Notes: generated by a model from the sequence alone, not told the origin. Numbered from the stretch's first letter, positions 37,497 through 45,619 are shown. The stretch: 62,993 bases of DNA from Akkermansiaceae bacterium (GCA_903934285.1 CAIZNN010000128.1:1-62993), one strand, 5' to 3'. A program made the numbers and translations.

Positions 37497-38228
37497 TTAC
37501 CGAGCATCTGGCAGGCGGATTTGTGTGACGGATTTGTCACCTGGCAAGAGCGGGGTAGTGCGCAGCAGATAGCCGGTGCCGCGGGCGGTTTCGAGGCGCC
37601 TGGCATGGCGCCCGAGTTTGACGCGGAGGCGTTTGACGTGAGTGTCGAGGGTGCGGGAATGGGTGTCATCACTGTGGCCCCAGACCGAACGCAGAAGTTC
37701 ACTGCGATCACAGACGTGACCGGCATGCTCACAAAGGTGCTGGAGGAGCCTGTACTCCGTGATTGTTAGATCAAGCGGGGCGTTGTCGGCATAGCATTGG
37801 AGCGCTGTGGGATCGAAGCGGAGCGGGCCGGCACACAGAGGGGAGCGCGGGGAGTGGGCTTCGCGGCGCTTCAAGACGGCCTTGATGCGCAGCAGCAGTT
37901 CCTTGATGGAGAAAGGTTTGGTGAGGTAATCATCGGCCCCGAGTCCGAGACCGGCCACACGGTCCTCGGGTTGGGCGCGGGCGGTGAGCATGATGACCGG
38001 GGTGCGCAGAGTGAGCGGATCGAGACGCAGTGCCTTGAAGACACACACGCCGTCCATGCCGGGCAGATTCAGGTCCAACAGGATGAGTTCGGGACTGCCG
38101 GATCTGGCTAGGGCCAGACCGGTGATGCCATCATGGGCGAGGATGGGAACAAACCCGGCTTGCTTCAAATTGAGCGCCAGGAGGTCCGCGATGTCGACTT
38201 CGTCTTCAATAACAAGAATGCGGTTCAT
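37497..38228 (-). CDS. Second PhoB-like response regulator (orphan)
   Basis: 243 residues, a close paralogue of the regulator at 760-1446 (MNRILVIEDEVDIADLLALN versus MSRILVIEDETDIAELIALH). Receiver Asp in LILLDLNLPGMDG, Thr in MLTARA and Lys in DDYLTKPFS are intact; the winged helix has LTITEYRLLQHL, SRTLDTHVKRLRVKL and ETARGTGYLL. A 15-residue tail (TPLLPGDKSVTQIRLPDAR) is absent from the first copy and contains, at DNA level, an operator palindrome. No kinase is adjacent. It diverges from the glycosyltransferase-PlcP gene across four operators, so it may regulate that gene and itself. Confidence 0.88.
   Translation of the reverse strand: MNRILVIEDEVDIADLLALNLKQAGFVPILAHDGITGLALARSGSPELILLDLNLPGMDGVCVFKALRLDPLTLRTPVIMLTARAQPEDRVAGLGLGADDYLTKPFSIKELLLRIKAVLKRREAHSPRSPLCAGPLRFDPTALQCYADNAPLDLTITEYRLLQHLCEHAGHVCDRSELLRSVWGHSDDTHSRTLDTHVKRLRVKLGRHARRLETARGTGYLLRTTPLLPGDKSVTQIRLPDAR
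37525..37540. promoter_or_regulatory. Palindromic operator upstream of the pfkA relic
   Basis: GTGACGGATTTGTCAC, 5 of 7 arm positions paired (GTGAC/GTCAC intact), inside the last codons of the second phoB-like gene and 59 bp upstream of the pfkA start. Same motif as at 9395 and 38422. Confidence 0.5.
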
Positions 38229-38421
38229 GGGTGCGGCTTGGGTTCTGGCGCTGCTCCTGCGGTACCCGTGGCGGACGTGTTAGGGGATCTTGAGGAATGG
38301 GGTTTGCACACCTGTGTGCTTGGGGGGGGGGCGATGCCATGCGCTCTGGCAAGCGCTCTGGCAAGGGTCTCCTTGCGGCGTGTAGTACGGCGGGCCTGGT
38401 GGATAAAGGAATCCCTCAAAC

Positions 38422-38639
38422 GTGACAAGATTGTCACAGTGCGGAGCGAATGCGCAACTCCATGCCGCCCCTGTGACGGAAGCGTCATCCCGGCGAAAGG
38501 TGGGGGATGTCCGCGCGATACAGCAACTTGGTGGCAGGCAGGAACCAAGTTCCCACATTTTTCGAAAGGGACATGTGACAACGTTGTCACGTTTGGCTGG
38601 CGCGGGAAACTCACGCGGGCCATGTGACGGAATTGGCAC
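38422..38639. promoter_or_regulatory. Cluster of four palindromic operators in the phoB2 / glycosyltransferase-PlcP promoter
   Basis: GTGACAAGATTGTCAC (38422-38437), GTGACGGAAGCGTCAT (38473-38488), GTGACAACGTTGTCAC (38575-38590, perfect 16-bp palindrome) and GTGACGGAATTGGCAC (38624-38639). Centre spacings are 51, 102 and 49 bp, near whole helical turns. They fill the 486-bp gap between the divergent regulator (start 38228) and the enzyme (start 38715). The binding protein is unproven; a PhoB paralogue is the natural candidate. Confidence 0.72.
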
Positions 38640-38714
38640 CAGATTTTGAATGCGGTGGGCCGGGAGTGGGTGTTTGTCTTGCACGGAGGCCGTTGGCGCT
38701 TCCGCCAGATATTT

Positions 38715-40613
38715 ATGAGAATCGATATTGTGACAGACACCTTTTCGCCGGATGTGAACGGGGTGGCAATGACCATGAGGCATTTGAGCTCCGGCCTGCG
38801 GCAGCGCGGACACCGGGTGAATGTGATTCACACCGGAGCGTCAGCACGGGCGCTTGAGCTGCCCTCAGGCACCGCGCCCGAAGCAGAAGAGTTGCGGGTC
38901 GGCCTGCCGCAGTTGTTCGATATCAGGGGGCGCTGGTTGCAGAAGCGGCCGGATGCCATCTACGTGGCCACCGCGAGTCCACTCGGGATCGCGGCGCTCA
39001 AGGCGGCCAACGCGCTGGGCATTCCGGTGGCCTCCGGTTTCCCCACGAATTTCCATCAGCGCGCGGATTGCACGTTGGCACCCTCGCCTGCCGTGGTGGA
39101 TCGCCTGGTGGCCGATGGGATCGCCAATGTGCATATGTTAGGGCATGGGGTTGACGCGGAGATGTTCGCGCCGCGGAAGCGCTGCGAGAGGCTGCGTGCC
39201 GAGTGGGGGGCGCTGGCCGACACTCCGGTTGCCCTGTACGTGGGGCGGGTGACCTCGGACAAGAACTTCGACCTGGCGATGACGACTTTTGAACAGATGC
39301 GACAAGCCGATTCCGGCGTGCAAGGCGTGGTGGTCGGGGACGGTCCATTGCGCGGGCAGCTGGCGGCACGGTGTCCGTGGGTGCGCTTTGTCGGAATGAA
39401 AACCGGCGAGGAACTTGCGAGGCACTATGCTTCCGCCGATGTGTTGGTTTTCCCCAGTGAGACGGATACTTACGGCAATGTTTTGCTGGAGGGAATGGCG
39501 AGCGGTCTGGTGACGGTGAGTTTCGACTATGCGGCAGCCGCGCTGCATGTGCGTTCCGGCGAGAATGGTTACAAGGCGGCCACAGGAGCCACCCCGGCAT
39601 TCATCCGCCACGCGCTCGGCGCGCTTGCGCTGCGCAGCGACCACCCGCTGCGGCTGGCGGCCCGCGCGGCGGCGGAAATCCTCACTTGGGACAAGGTGGT
39701 AGGGGAATTCGAGAGCCGGTTGGAGCACATCGCCGAAAGCGGCGGGGTGTTGCCAAAGTTGCCGCGGGCGAGCGGCAAGCGGCCGAAATTCTCCTGCCTG
39801 AGCGTGTTTCTATCAGACATTCATCTGGGCACGGCGGAGAGCAAGGCAGACGAGGTGGTCGAGTTCCTCAAGCACATCCAATGCCGCAAGCTGGTCCTCA
39901 ACGGCGACATCATCGACGGCTGGGCGCTGCGGCGTGGCGGGCGGTGGCGCTCCAGCCACAGCCGGGTGATCCGCAAGCTGCTCAAGATGACGGAGCATGA
40001 CGGGACCGAGCTGATCTATCTGAGAGGCAACCATGATGACATTCTGGAGCGGCTGCTGCCGCTGGCATTCGGGCGGATCCAGTTCCTCAAGGAGCACATC
40101 CATGTGTCACCTAACGGGAGACGTTATCTCGTGGTGCATGGCGATGGTTTTGATAGCGTAACGACCCATCACAAGTGGCTGGCGGCGCTCGGATCGGTGG
40201 GCTATGATTTTCTGCTGAAGGTGAACCGGTTTTACAACCAGTGGCGGGCGTGGCGCGGCAAGGAGTACTTTTCACTCAGCAAGCGGGTGAAGGCGAAGGT
40301 CAAGTCGGCGGTGTGTTTTGTGGACCGCTACGAGGAGTTGCTGCAGGACCTGGCCCGCCACAAGCAGTGCGACGGCATCATCTGCGGCCACATCCACACG
40401 CCCGAGGACAAGCAGATCGGCGACATCCACTACCTCAATTCGGGGGACTGGGTGGAGAGTCTCACCGCCATCCTGGAGCACCACGACGGGCGGATGGAGT
40501 TGGTGCGCTACGACGAATTTGTCGCGGGGTGCAGGCAGCGTGAAGGGCCGGAATTGGAGCCCGAGCCCCATCGGTCCTGGCCCTGCGGCATCTTCGCCGG
40601 TGCCGCGGACTGA
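38715..40613 (+). CDS. Glycosyltransferase (GT4) fused to PlcP-like phospholipase C / metallophosphoesterase
   Basis: 632 residues; start at MRIDIVTDTFSPDVNGVAM (an upstream ATG at 38646 adds a non-conserved lead). Residues 1-360 are a GT4 glycosyltransferase: VNGVAMTMRHL donor-side start, GHGVDAEMFAP, LYVGRVTSDKNFDL and SETDTYGNVLLEGMASG, close in style to diacylglycerol glycosyltransferases. Residues about 365-610 are a two-metal phosphoesterase: SDIHLG, NGDIIDGW, RGNHDD, HGDGFD and CGHIHTP, all metal ligands present, in the LpxH/PlcP style. In proteobacteria, PlcP cuts phospholipids to diacylglycerol and the neighbouring Agt glycosylates it under phosphate starvation. Here both would be one cytoplasmic-side enzyme. 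Alternative: LpxH-type sugar-lipid phosphatase. Confidence 0.85.
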   Translation: MRIDIVTDTFSPDVNGVAMTMRHLSSGLRQRGHRVNVIHTGASARALELPSGTAPEAEELRVGLPQLFDIRGRWLQKRPDAIYVATASPLGIAALKAANALGIPVASGFPTNFHQRADCTLAPSPAVVDRLVADGIANVHMLGHGVDAEMFAPRKRCERLRAEWGALADTPVALYVGRVTSDKNFDLAMTTFEQMRQADSGVQGVVVGDGPLRGQLAARCPWVRFVGMKTGEELARHYASADVLVFPSETDTYGNVLLEGMASGLVTVSFDYAAAALHVRSGENGYKAATGATPAFIRHALGALALRSDHPLRLAARAAAEILTWDKVVGEFESRLEHIAESGGVLPKLPRASGKRPKFSCLSVFLSDIHLGTAESKADEVVEFLKHIQCRKLVLNGDIIDGWALRRGGRWRSSHSRVIRKLLKMTEHDGTELIYLRGNHDDILERLLPLAFGRIQFLKEHIHVSPNGRRYLVVHGDGFDSVTTHHKWLAALGSVGYDFLLKVNRFYNQWRAWRGKEYFSLSKRVKAKVKSAVCFVDRYEELLQDLARHKQCDGIICGHIHTPEDKQIGDIHYLNSGDWVESLTAILEHHDGRMELVRYDEFVAGCRQREGPELEPEPHRSWPCGIFAGAAD

Positions 40614-40668
40614 GCCGCGCGGCATCCCAGGCTTGACGGGATGGGGCACTGAGGCATGCTTGGCGCGC

Positions 40669-41634
40669 ATGCGCATTCTCACCGGTCTCCAGCCCAGCGG
40701 CAAACTTCACGTCGGAAATTATTTCGGGGCGATGGAGCCCGCGGTGCGGCTGCAGGAGGTGGGCGAGGCGTTTTATTTCATCGCGGACTATCATGCGATG
40801 ACCTCGATGCGGGATCCGGCGGGGTTGCGGGCGAATGTGCGGGAGTTGGCAATTGATTTCCTGGCCTGCGGGCTGGATCCGGCGCGGGCGGTGTTTTTCC
40901 GCCAGAGTGCGGTGCCGGAGGTCAATGAGCTGGCGTGGATCCTGTCGACGGTGTGCCCGGTTAGTTTGTTGGAGAAATGTCATTCCTACAAAGACAAGGT
41001 GGCCAAGGGGATCGCCGCCACTCACGGGTTGTTTGCCTATCCGGTGCTGATGGCCGCGGATATCCTGCTCTACGACTCCAACCAGGTGCCGGTGGGCCGG
41101 GACCAGAAGCAGCATTTGGAAGTGACGCGCGACATTGCGGTGAAGCTCAACGAGGCATTTGGCGAGGGCACCGTGGTGCTGCCCGAGCCGATCATCCGTG
41201 AGGACACCGCGGTGGTGGTCGGACTCGATGGCCAGAAAATGAGCAAGAGCTACCACAACACACTGCCGATTTTCGGCGAGGAAAAACCGCTGAAAAAGTT
41301 GCTCATGAAAATCGTCACCGACTCGACGCCGGTGGAGGCGCCCAAGCCGACGGCGGGCTCGACGATTCTGGCGCTGTACAAATTGTTTGCCAGTCCGGCC
41401 GCCTACGCGGTGATGGTGGCGGAGCATGAGCGTGGCGGGGTGGGCTACGGGGAGTTCAAGAAACGGCTGGCGGAGGCGTATTGGGACTTTTTCGCGCCGA
41501 TGCGGGCGCGGCGGGCGGCAGTCACCGCGGATCCGGGGTACGTCGATGAGGTGCTGGAGCTGGGTGCGGCACGGGCGCGCGAAGAGGCGGCCAAGGTGCT
41601 GGCACGGGTGCGCCGCGCGGTCGGCTTGACCTGA
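40669..41634 (+). CDS. trpS: Tryptophanyl-tRNA synthetase
   Basis: 321 residues starting MRILTGLQPSGKLHVGNYFG, with the class I HIGH-equivalent PSGKLHVGNYFG and the KMSKS loop GQKMSKSYHNTLP. Also typical are FIADYHAMTSM, ILSTVCPVSLLEKCHSYKD, YPVLMAADILLYDSNQVPVG and GRDQKQHLEVTRDIA. Charges tRNA-Trp with tryptophan in the cytosol. Length is normal and no damage is seen. It is 55 bp after the fusion enzyme, in the same direction; a long antisense frame over it is a shadow. Confidence 0.96.
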   Translation: MRILTGLQPSGKLHVGNYFGAMEPAVRLQEVGEAFYFIADYHAMTSMRDPAGLRANVRELAIDFLACGLDPARAVFFRQSAVPEVNELAWILSTVCPVSLLEKCHSYKDKVAKGIAATHGLFAYPVLMAADILLYDSNQVPVGRDQKQHLEVTRDIAVKLNEAFGEGTVVLPEPIIREDTAVVVGLDGQKMSKSYHNTLPIFGEEKPLKKLLMKIVTDSTPVEAPKPTAGSTILALYKLFASPAAYAVMVAEHERGGVGYGEFKKRLAEAYWDFFAPMRARRAAVTADPGYVDEVLELGAARAREEAAKVLARVRRAVGLT

Positions 41635-41636
41635 GC

Positions 41637-41672
41637 GCGGCGGTGGCGGTGGCGGTGGCGGCGGCGGGATTT
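41637..41672 (+). repeat. (GGCGGT)n G-rich tract
   Basis: Tandem GGCGGT/GGTGGC units immediately after the trpS stop, ending in a GGCGGCGGGATTTTT run. It could form a G-quadruplex or act as part of a terminator for trpS. Confidence 0.5.
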
Positions 41673-41719
41673 TTGCGCCGCCGGGGCGCTGTGGGCTTGC
41701 GTGGCGAGCGGAATGGTGC

Positions 41720-42268
41720 ATGTTTTGGGTTATGTTAAAACGTGTCTTGTGTCTGTTGGTAGATGGCTTTGAAGAAACCGAAGCGGTCACGCCGGTGAAT
41801 TTGCTGCGGCGGGGTGGCATTGAGGTGGTGATGGCGTCGCTGCATGGCGGCGTGGTGGAGGGCCGTGGGGGCCTGCGGGTGGAGCCGGACGCGGATTTTG
41901 CCGAGCTCGAGCCGGCATCCTTTGATTTGCTCTATCTGCCAGGCGGCCCCGGGGTGATGGAATTGCTGCGCGACGGCCGGGCCCTGGCGCTGGCGGCTGA
42001 GTTTTATGCGGCAGGCAAGCCGGTGGCCGCCATGTGTGCCGCGCCGTTGATTTTGCATCAGGCCGGGTTGTTGGAGGGTCACCGTTTCACCGCCCATTTC
42101 AGTGTGCACGGGGAACTTCCGGGAGTGGTGGACGAGCGGGTGGTGGAAGATGGACTGCTTGTGACATCGCGCGGGCCGGGCACGGCGGTGGACTTCGGGC
42201 TGGCTCTGGTGCGCCGGCTCGCCGGGGAGGCCGTGGCGCAGGAAGTGGCCAAGGGGATCATGGCGTGA
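41720..42268 (+). CDS. DJ-1/PfpI (ThiJ) family protein
   Basis: 182 residues. Hallmarks of DJ-1: N-terminal strand and acidic residue VLCLLVDGFEETEAVTPVNL, YLPGGPGVMELL and the nucleophile elbow AAMCAAPLIL with the reactive Cys. VTSRGPGTAVDFGLALVRRL closes the fold. Members act as glyoxalases/deglycases, chaperones or redox sensors; the exact activity cannot be told. GAGCGGA upstream supports the ATG at 41720; MLKRV at 41732 would match shorter homologues equally well. Confidence 0.92.
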   Translation: MFWVMLKRVLCLLVDGFEETEAVTPVNLLRRGGIEVVMASLHGGVVEGRGGLRVEPDADFAELEPASFDLLYLPGGPGVMELLRDGRALALAAEFYAAGKPVAAMCAAPLILHQAGLLEGHRFTAHFSVHGELPGVVDERVVEDGLLVTSRGPGTAVDFGLALVRRLAGEAVAQEVAKGIMA

Positions 42269-42341
42269 GGCGGAGCAGCGCGGTTAAATATCCAATGTGC
42301 GCTTGCGTTTGGCGGGGTTGTCAGGAATGGTCTGCGGCGTG

Positions 42342-43199
42342 ATGTCTGCGCCGCGCAAGCCGTTTTGGTTGCTGCCCAACCTGCTGAGCCTTGATGCTCC
42401 GCTGGTGGCGGTGGTGTGGTTGTGGATGTTCGCGAAAACCTGGGGGGTCAATTACCATCCGGGGCATGGCTATGTGGTTCTCGCGCTGGGGGTCTGGGTG
42501 TTGTATGTGGCGGACCGCTTGTTGGATGCCACTTTGCACGGCGATTCGCCACGGTGCCGGGCGCGCCATCAGTTTCACCGCCGCCACTGGCGCAAGTTTG
42601 TGGCCGGCGCGGTGCTCGCCCTCATCGTCGTGCTGGTGACGGTCTTGATGAAGAGTCCGATGGCGATTTTCTCCTATCTGGTTGCTGAGGGGGTTTTGGT
42701 GGCGGGTTTCTTTGCCTTTGCAACCATCACGCCTGCCGCCGCAGGGGACATTCCCTACGCCAAAAACATCCTTGCCGGCATCGCCTTTGCCTTCGGCGCC
42801 GCCTTGATGGCACACGTGTATTTGTATGACCGGGGGATCTGGGATTTGCTCAAGTCGCGGGAGTTCCATGGCTTTGCGGTGCTATGCATCCTGAATATTT
42901 CCGCCATCGACTTGTGGGAGCACGCCGAGCGCAGCCGCGATCCCGAGGTGCAAGCAACCGATGAACTTTCGCTGACCCTGCCGTTGACCTTGTTAGGAGC
43001 GGCATCGTTGTTTTTTGCCTTGCGGGCGGAGCAACACAGTTCGCGCCCGTTTTTCTATGCGATCCTGACGGGTGCGGCGCTGTTGCACGTCCTCAACCGG
43101 ACGCGGGCGAGGTTCTCCATGGAATCCCTGCGCGTGCTCGCCGATCTGGCCTTGGTGGCGCCCGCACTGGTGTTTCTGTCCTTTCCAAGTTCTGGATGA
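42342..43199 (+). CDS. Polytopic membrane protein, possible UbiA-like prenyltransferase superfamily
   Basis: 285 residues from MSAPRKPFWLLPNLLSLDAP. Seven to eight membrane helices: APLVAVVWLWMFA, GYVVLALGVWVLYVAD, KFVAGAVLALIVVLVTVLM, AIFSYLVAEGVLVAGFFAFA, ILAGIAFAFGAALMAHVYL, LTLPLTLLGAASLFFALRA and others. The acidic YVADRLLDATLHGD after helix 2 and NISAIDLWEHAERSRD after helix 6 recall the two Asp-rich motifs of UbiA-type enzymes, but they are not canonical. The stop overlaps the fmt start (ATGATGA). The product could be a lipid or quinone modifying enzyme; low certainty. Confidence 0.6.
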   Translation: MSAPRKPFWLLPNLLSLDAPLVAVVWLWMFAKTWGVNYHPGHGYVVLALGVWVLYVADRLLDATLHGDSPRCRARHQFHRRHWRKFVAGAVLALIVVLVTVLMKSPMAIFSYLVAEGVLVAGFFAFATITPAAAGDIPYAKNILAGIAFAFGAALMAHVYLYDRGIWDLLKSREFHGFAVLCILNISAIDLWEHAERSRDPEVQATDELSLTLPLTLLGAASLFFALRAEQHSSRPFFYAILTGAALLHVLNRTRARFSMESLRVLADLALVAPALVFLSFPSSG

Positions 43200-44128
43200 T
43201 GAACCAACCCGCTCCCATGCGCCTGGTCTTCGTCGCCACCGGTGACATTGCCGTGCCGGCTTTCCGGCAGTTGTTGGAGCACGGCCCGCGACCCCTCGCG
43301 CTGGTGACCCAGCCAGACAAGCCGGTGGGCCGCCACCAGACGCTGCAGCCGCCCACCCTCAAGCTGGAGGCGCTCAAGGCGGGCATCCCCGTGCTGCAAC
43401 CCGCGGTGATCGGCGAGGTGGCGGGCGAACTCGCGGCCATGGCACCGGACGTCATCGTGGTGATGGCATACGGGCAGATCCTGCGGCAGGAGATGTTGGC
43501 GTTGGCCGGCACCGCCATCATCAATCTGCATGCCTCGTTGTTGCCCCGCCATCGGGGTGCCTCGTGCATCCAGGCGGCCATCGCGGCCGGCGATGCCGCC
43601 ACCGGCATCACCGCCATGCATGTCACCCGCGCGCTGGATGCCGGGGATGTGATTTGTTGCCAAGCCATCCGCCTTGCCGCGCAGGAAACCGGCGGCGGTC
43701 TGCATGACCGCCTGGCAGAGTTGGCACCGGAGGTGCTCGCGGCGGCCTTGCACGGCCTGGCAACGGGGACGGCCACCCGCACGCCACAGGATGCGGCGCT
43801 GGTCACCTACGCGCCCAAGTTGGAGCGGGAGGCGGGCAGGATCGATTGGGCGCTGGATGCGCTGACACTGGAACGGCGGATTCGCGCGTATGATCCGTGG
43901 CCGGGGACATTCACGGTTGTTAGGGAGGCGGGCCAGCCCCGGCGCCTGAAAATTTTCCCGCCGGTCGAGGTGTGTCACTGCGAGTTGGGTCCCGGGGAAT
44001 TCGCCGCGGAGGAGGGCATTTTGAGGGTGGGTTGTGGCGCGGCGGCCCTGCGTCTGCATGAGGTGCAACTGGAAGGCTCCCGGCGCATGAGTGCCGCGGA
44101 GTATCTGCGCGGCCGGCAGTCTGGCTGA
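43196..44128 (+). CDS. fmt: Methionyl-tRNA formyltransferase
   Basis: 310 residues. Formyltransferase domain: LVFVATGDIAVPAFRQLLEH, VTQPDKPVGRHQTLQPP, VVMAYGQILRQEMLAL, and the catalytic INLHASLLPRHRGASCIQAAI/ITAMHVTRALDAGD region with Asn, His and Asp. The C-terminal OB-like domain (PKLEREAGRIDWALDALTLE, RAYDPWPGTFTVV, EVQLEGSRRMSAAEYLRG) is present. It formylates initiator Met-tRNA. The catalytic loop is a little variant (RGASCIQ where RGAAPIQ is usual). ATG at 43196 overlaps the preceding stop; 43217 (MRLVFVATGD) is a possible later start. Confidence 0.95.
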   Translation: MMNQPAPMRLVFVATGDIAVPAFRQLLEHGPRPLALVTQPDKPVGRHQTLQPPTLKLEALKAGIPVLQPAVIGEVAGELAAMAPDVIVVMAYGQILRQEMLALAGTAIINLHASLLPRHRGASCIQAAIAAGDAATGITAMHVTRALDAGDVICCQAIRLAAQETGGGLHDRLAELAPEVLAAALHGLATGTATRTPQDAALVTYAPKLEREAGRIDWALDALTLERRIRAYDPWPGTFTVVREAGQPRRLKIFPPVEVCHCELGPGEFAAEEGILRVGCGAAALRLHEVQLEGSRRMSAAEYLRGRQSG

Positions 44129-44460
44129 TGCCGGAAGACAAGGCCGTTGTGCTGGAAATGGCACGCATCCTCAGTCGATACCACTCCAGGCATGCCATCA
44201 TCTTCGCCTGCTGGAACGGCGAAGAGAACGGCCCGAACGGGTCGCGGGAATTTGTCCAACAGCTAATCCAGGATGGCCGCAGCGACGCGCTGTATCTGCA
44301 CAATGACTCTATCGCCGTTGGTCCGCAACAACGGCTTACCCTCGATACGATTGATCTACCCCGCCACCTTTTTCACGAAGCAAGCTTTAAGGCCGATGGC
44401 AATCCCATCCATTTTGCAGGAGATTTCGTGGTCGCCGTCGACCAGGCGGATGGGCTTTGA
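44128..44460 (+). pseudogene. M28-family zinc peptidase fragment
   Basis: The first 40-50 codons, ARILSRYHSRHAIIFACWNG then EENGPNGSREFVQQL, match the M28 aminopeptidase segment with the two adjacent catalytic/zinc Glu residues (usual form xFxxGEExGLxGSxxF). The rest of the domain (His-x-Asp before, later Asp and His) is missing, and after about 44330 the frame runs antisense through phnA. So only a splinter of a peptidase gene is left, abutting the fmt stop. Confidence 0.6.
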
Positions 44461-44697
44461 CTTTGTTCCCACTTTGAGCACTTCGGATGATCCCTTCAGT
44501 TTCAGATCCTTGATCATGGCCACGATGTCGCCATCCGCCAGCACGTTGCCATAGGCATCCTTGACGACCCGATCCGCGGCGGATTCATCCACCGGGGCAT
44601 CGTCGCTCCATTCATGGCCGCAGGTGACGCACTCGACGTGGCCGGCGTGGTTCAATACTTCGGTCATATCGCACATCGGACAGGCAAGGTTGCTCAT
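44356..44697 (-). CDS. PhnA/YjdM-family zinc-ribbon protein
   Basis: 113 residues from MSNLACPMCDMTEVLNHAGH. Zinc ribbon CPMC...CVTCGHEW, then the SH3-like PhnA domain VVKDAYGNVLADGDIVAMIK, DLKLKGSSEVLKVGTKSKPI, GDHEISCKMDGIAIGLKACF and VKKVAG, full length. The family was named for alkylphosphonate uptake, but its biochemical function is not settled and it is not the phosphonoacetate hydrolase. It is convergent with the M28 relic. Confidence 0.92.
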   Translation of the reverse strand: MSNLACPMCDMTEVLNHAGHVECVTCGHEWSDDAPVDESAADRVVKDAYGNVLADGDIVAMIKDLKLKGSSEVLKVGTKSKPIRLVDGDHEISCKMDGIAIGLKACFVKKVAG

Positions 44698-44712
44698 GGG
44701 CGGGCAGGACAC

Positions 44713-45034
44713 ACCCCGCGGCGATATAACACAAGCGCTAATATCCCGGCGCAGTTCGCGCAGCCGATTCCCCAGTCGGGACAGGATGGACGGCGGGGCC
44801 GCCGGTCACCACGGCATTCGTGGGCAGAATGGCCGGCAGTCTGTCCGATGCCAGCCACCACAGGCGCGGAGCGGGGGTTATGGCTGGGAAGCCCCAACTT
44901 TTCCGCGCTTGGCCCACTGGTGGCGCGCCGGCTTTTCCCGAGCCCTTGGGAGCATGCCGTCATAACACCTCCTGCCGAGTGACCTGGCGAATCCCTTGAC
45001 GGGTGGGTCCAATCACGATATTGATCCACCTCCC
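44713..45034. other. Non-coding gap
   Basis: About 320 bases between phnA and the DUF1080 gene. Short overlapping frames are present on both strands but none shows protein-like composition. The phnA promoter should lie at the left end and the DUF1080 promoter at the right; I see no clear box. Confidence 0.5.
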
Positions 45035-45619
45035 ATGAAAACAAAATTCATCTGCGGTTGTGCGGCGATGCTGTGTGCTGTCTCGATCTCAACTTCTGCG
45101 GCGCTTGAAGCCCGGCGAGTGCCGCTGTTCGACGGCAAGACGCTTGACGGATGGGATGTCATCAAGTGTGAAGCTGTCGTGAAGGACGGCAGCATTCTGC
45201 TCAAGGACGGCAACGGTGTCGTCCAGACCAAGCGGAAGTACAGCGACTTCGTGCTCGAGTTCGAGTGGAAATCACTCAAAGCTGACAAGTGGGACAGCGG
45301 GGTGTATTTCCGTTATGACTCGATCCCGGCAAACCGGGAGTGGCCGGACCGCTATCAGGCAAACCTCAGGCAAGGGGACGAGGCGAATGTTGACGGCCTG
45401 AAAGGCGCAAAAAGCCAGGGACTTTTCAAGAACGGTGAATGGAACTCATTCAAGCTGACCGTGCGCGGCACGACCGTCGAAATGGAAATCAACGGCCAGC
45501 CGGCTTGGAAAGCCGACGGGCTCGAAGGTCCGAAGAACGGCTTCATCAGCCTGCAGTCTGAGGTTGCCGGTGGCGGTCAGTGCCTCTTCCGCAACCTCTT
45601 CATCACCGAGATGAAGTGA
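45035..45619 (+). CDS. Secreted DUF1080 (3-keto-disaccharide hydrolase-like) protein
   Basis: 194 residues: signal peptide MKTKFICGCAAMLCAVSIST, then the single concanavalin-like DUF1080 domain with RRVPLFDGKTLDGWDVIKCE, DFVLEFEWKSLK, SGVYFRYDSIP, WNSFKLTVRGTTVEMEINGQ and GFISLQSEVAGG. The family is abundant in PVC bacteria and Bacteroidetes; characterised members cleave 3-keto-glycosides or bind sugars. Periplasmic or surface location likely. A second member is at 61603. Confidence 0.88.
   Translation: MKTKFICGCAAMLCAVSISTSAALEARRVPLFDGKTLDGWDVIKCEAVVKDGSILLKDGNGVVQTKRKYSDFVLEFEWKSLKADKWDSGVYFRYDSIPANREWPDRYQANLRQGDEANVDGLKGAKSQGLFKNGEWNSFKLTVRGTTVEMEINGQPAWKADGLEGPKNGFISLQSEVAGGGQCLFRNLFITEMK

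Noticed and set aside
40462..41820. 452-residue leftward frame opposite trpS.
   Set aside because: His/Arg/Pro-rich shadow; trpS has HIGH and KMSKS motifs.
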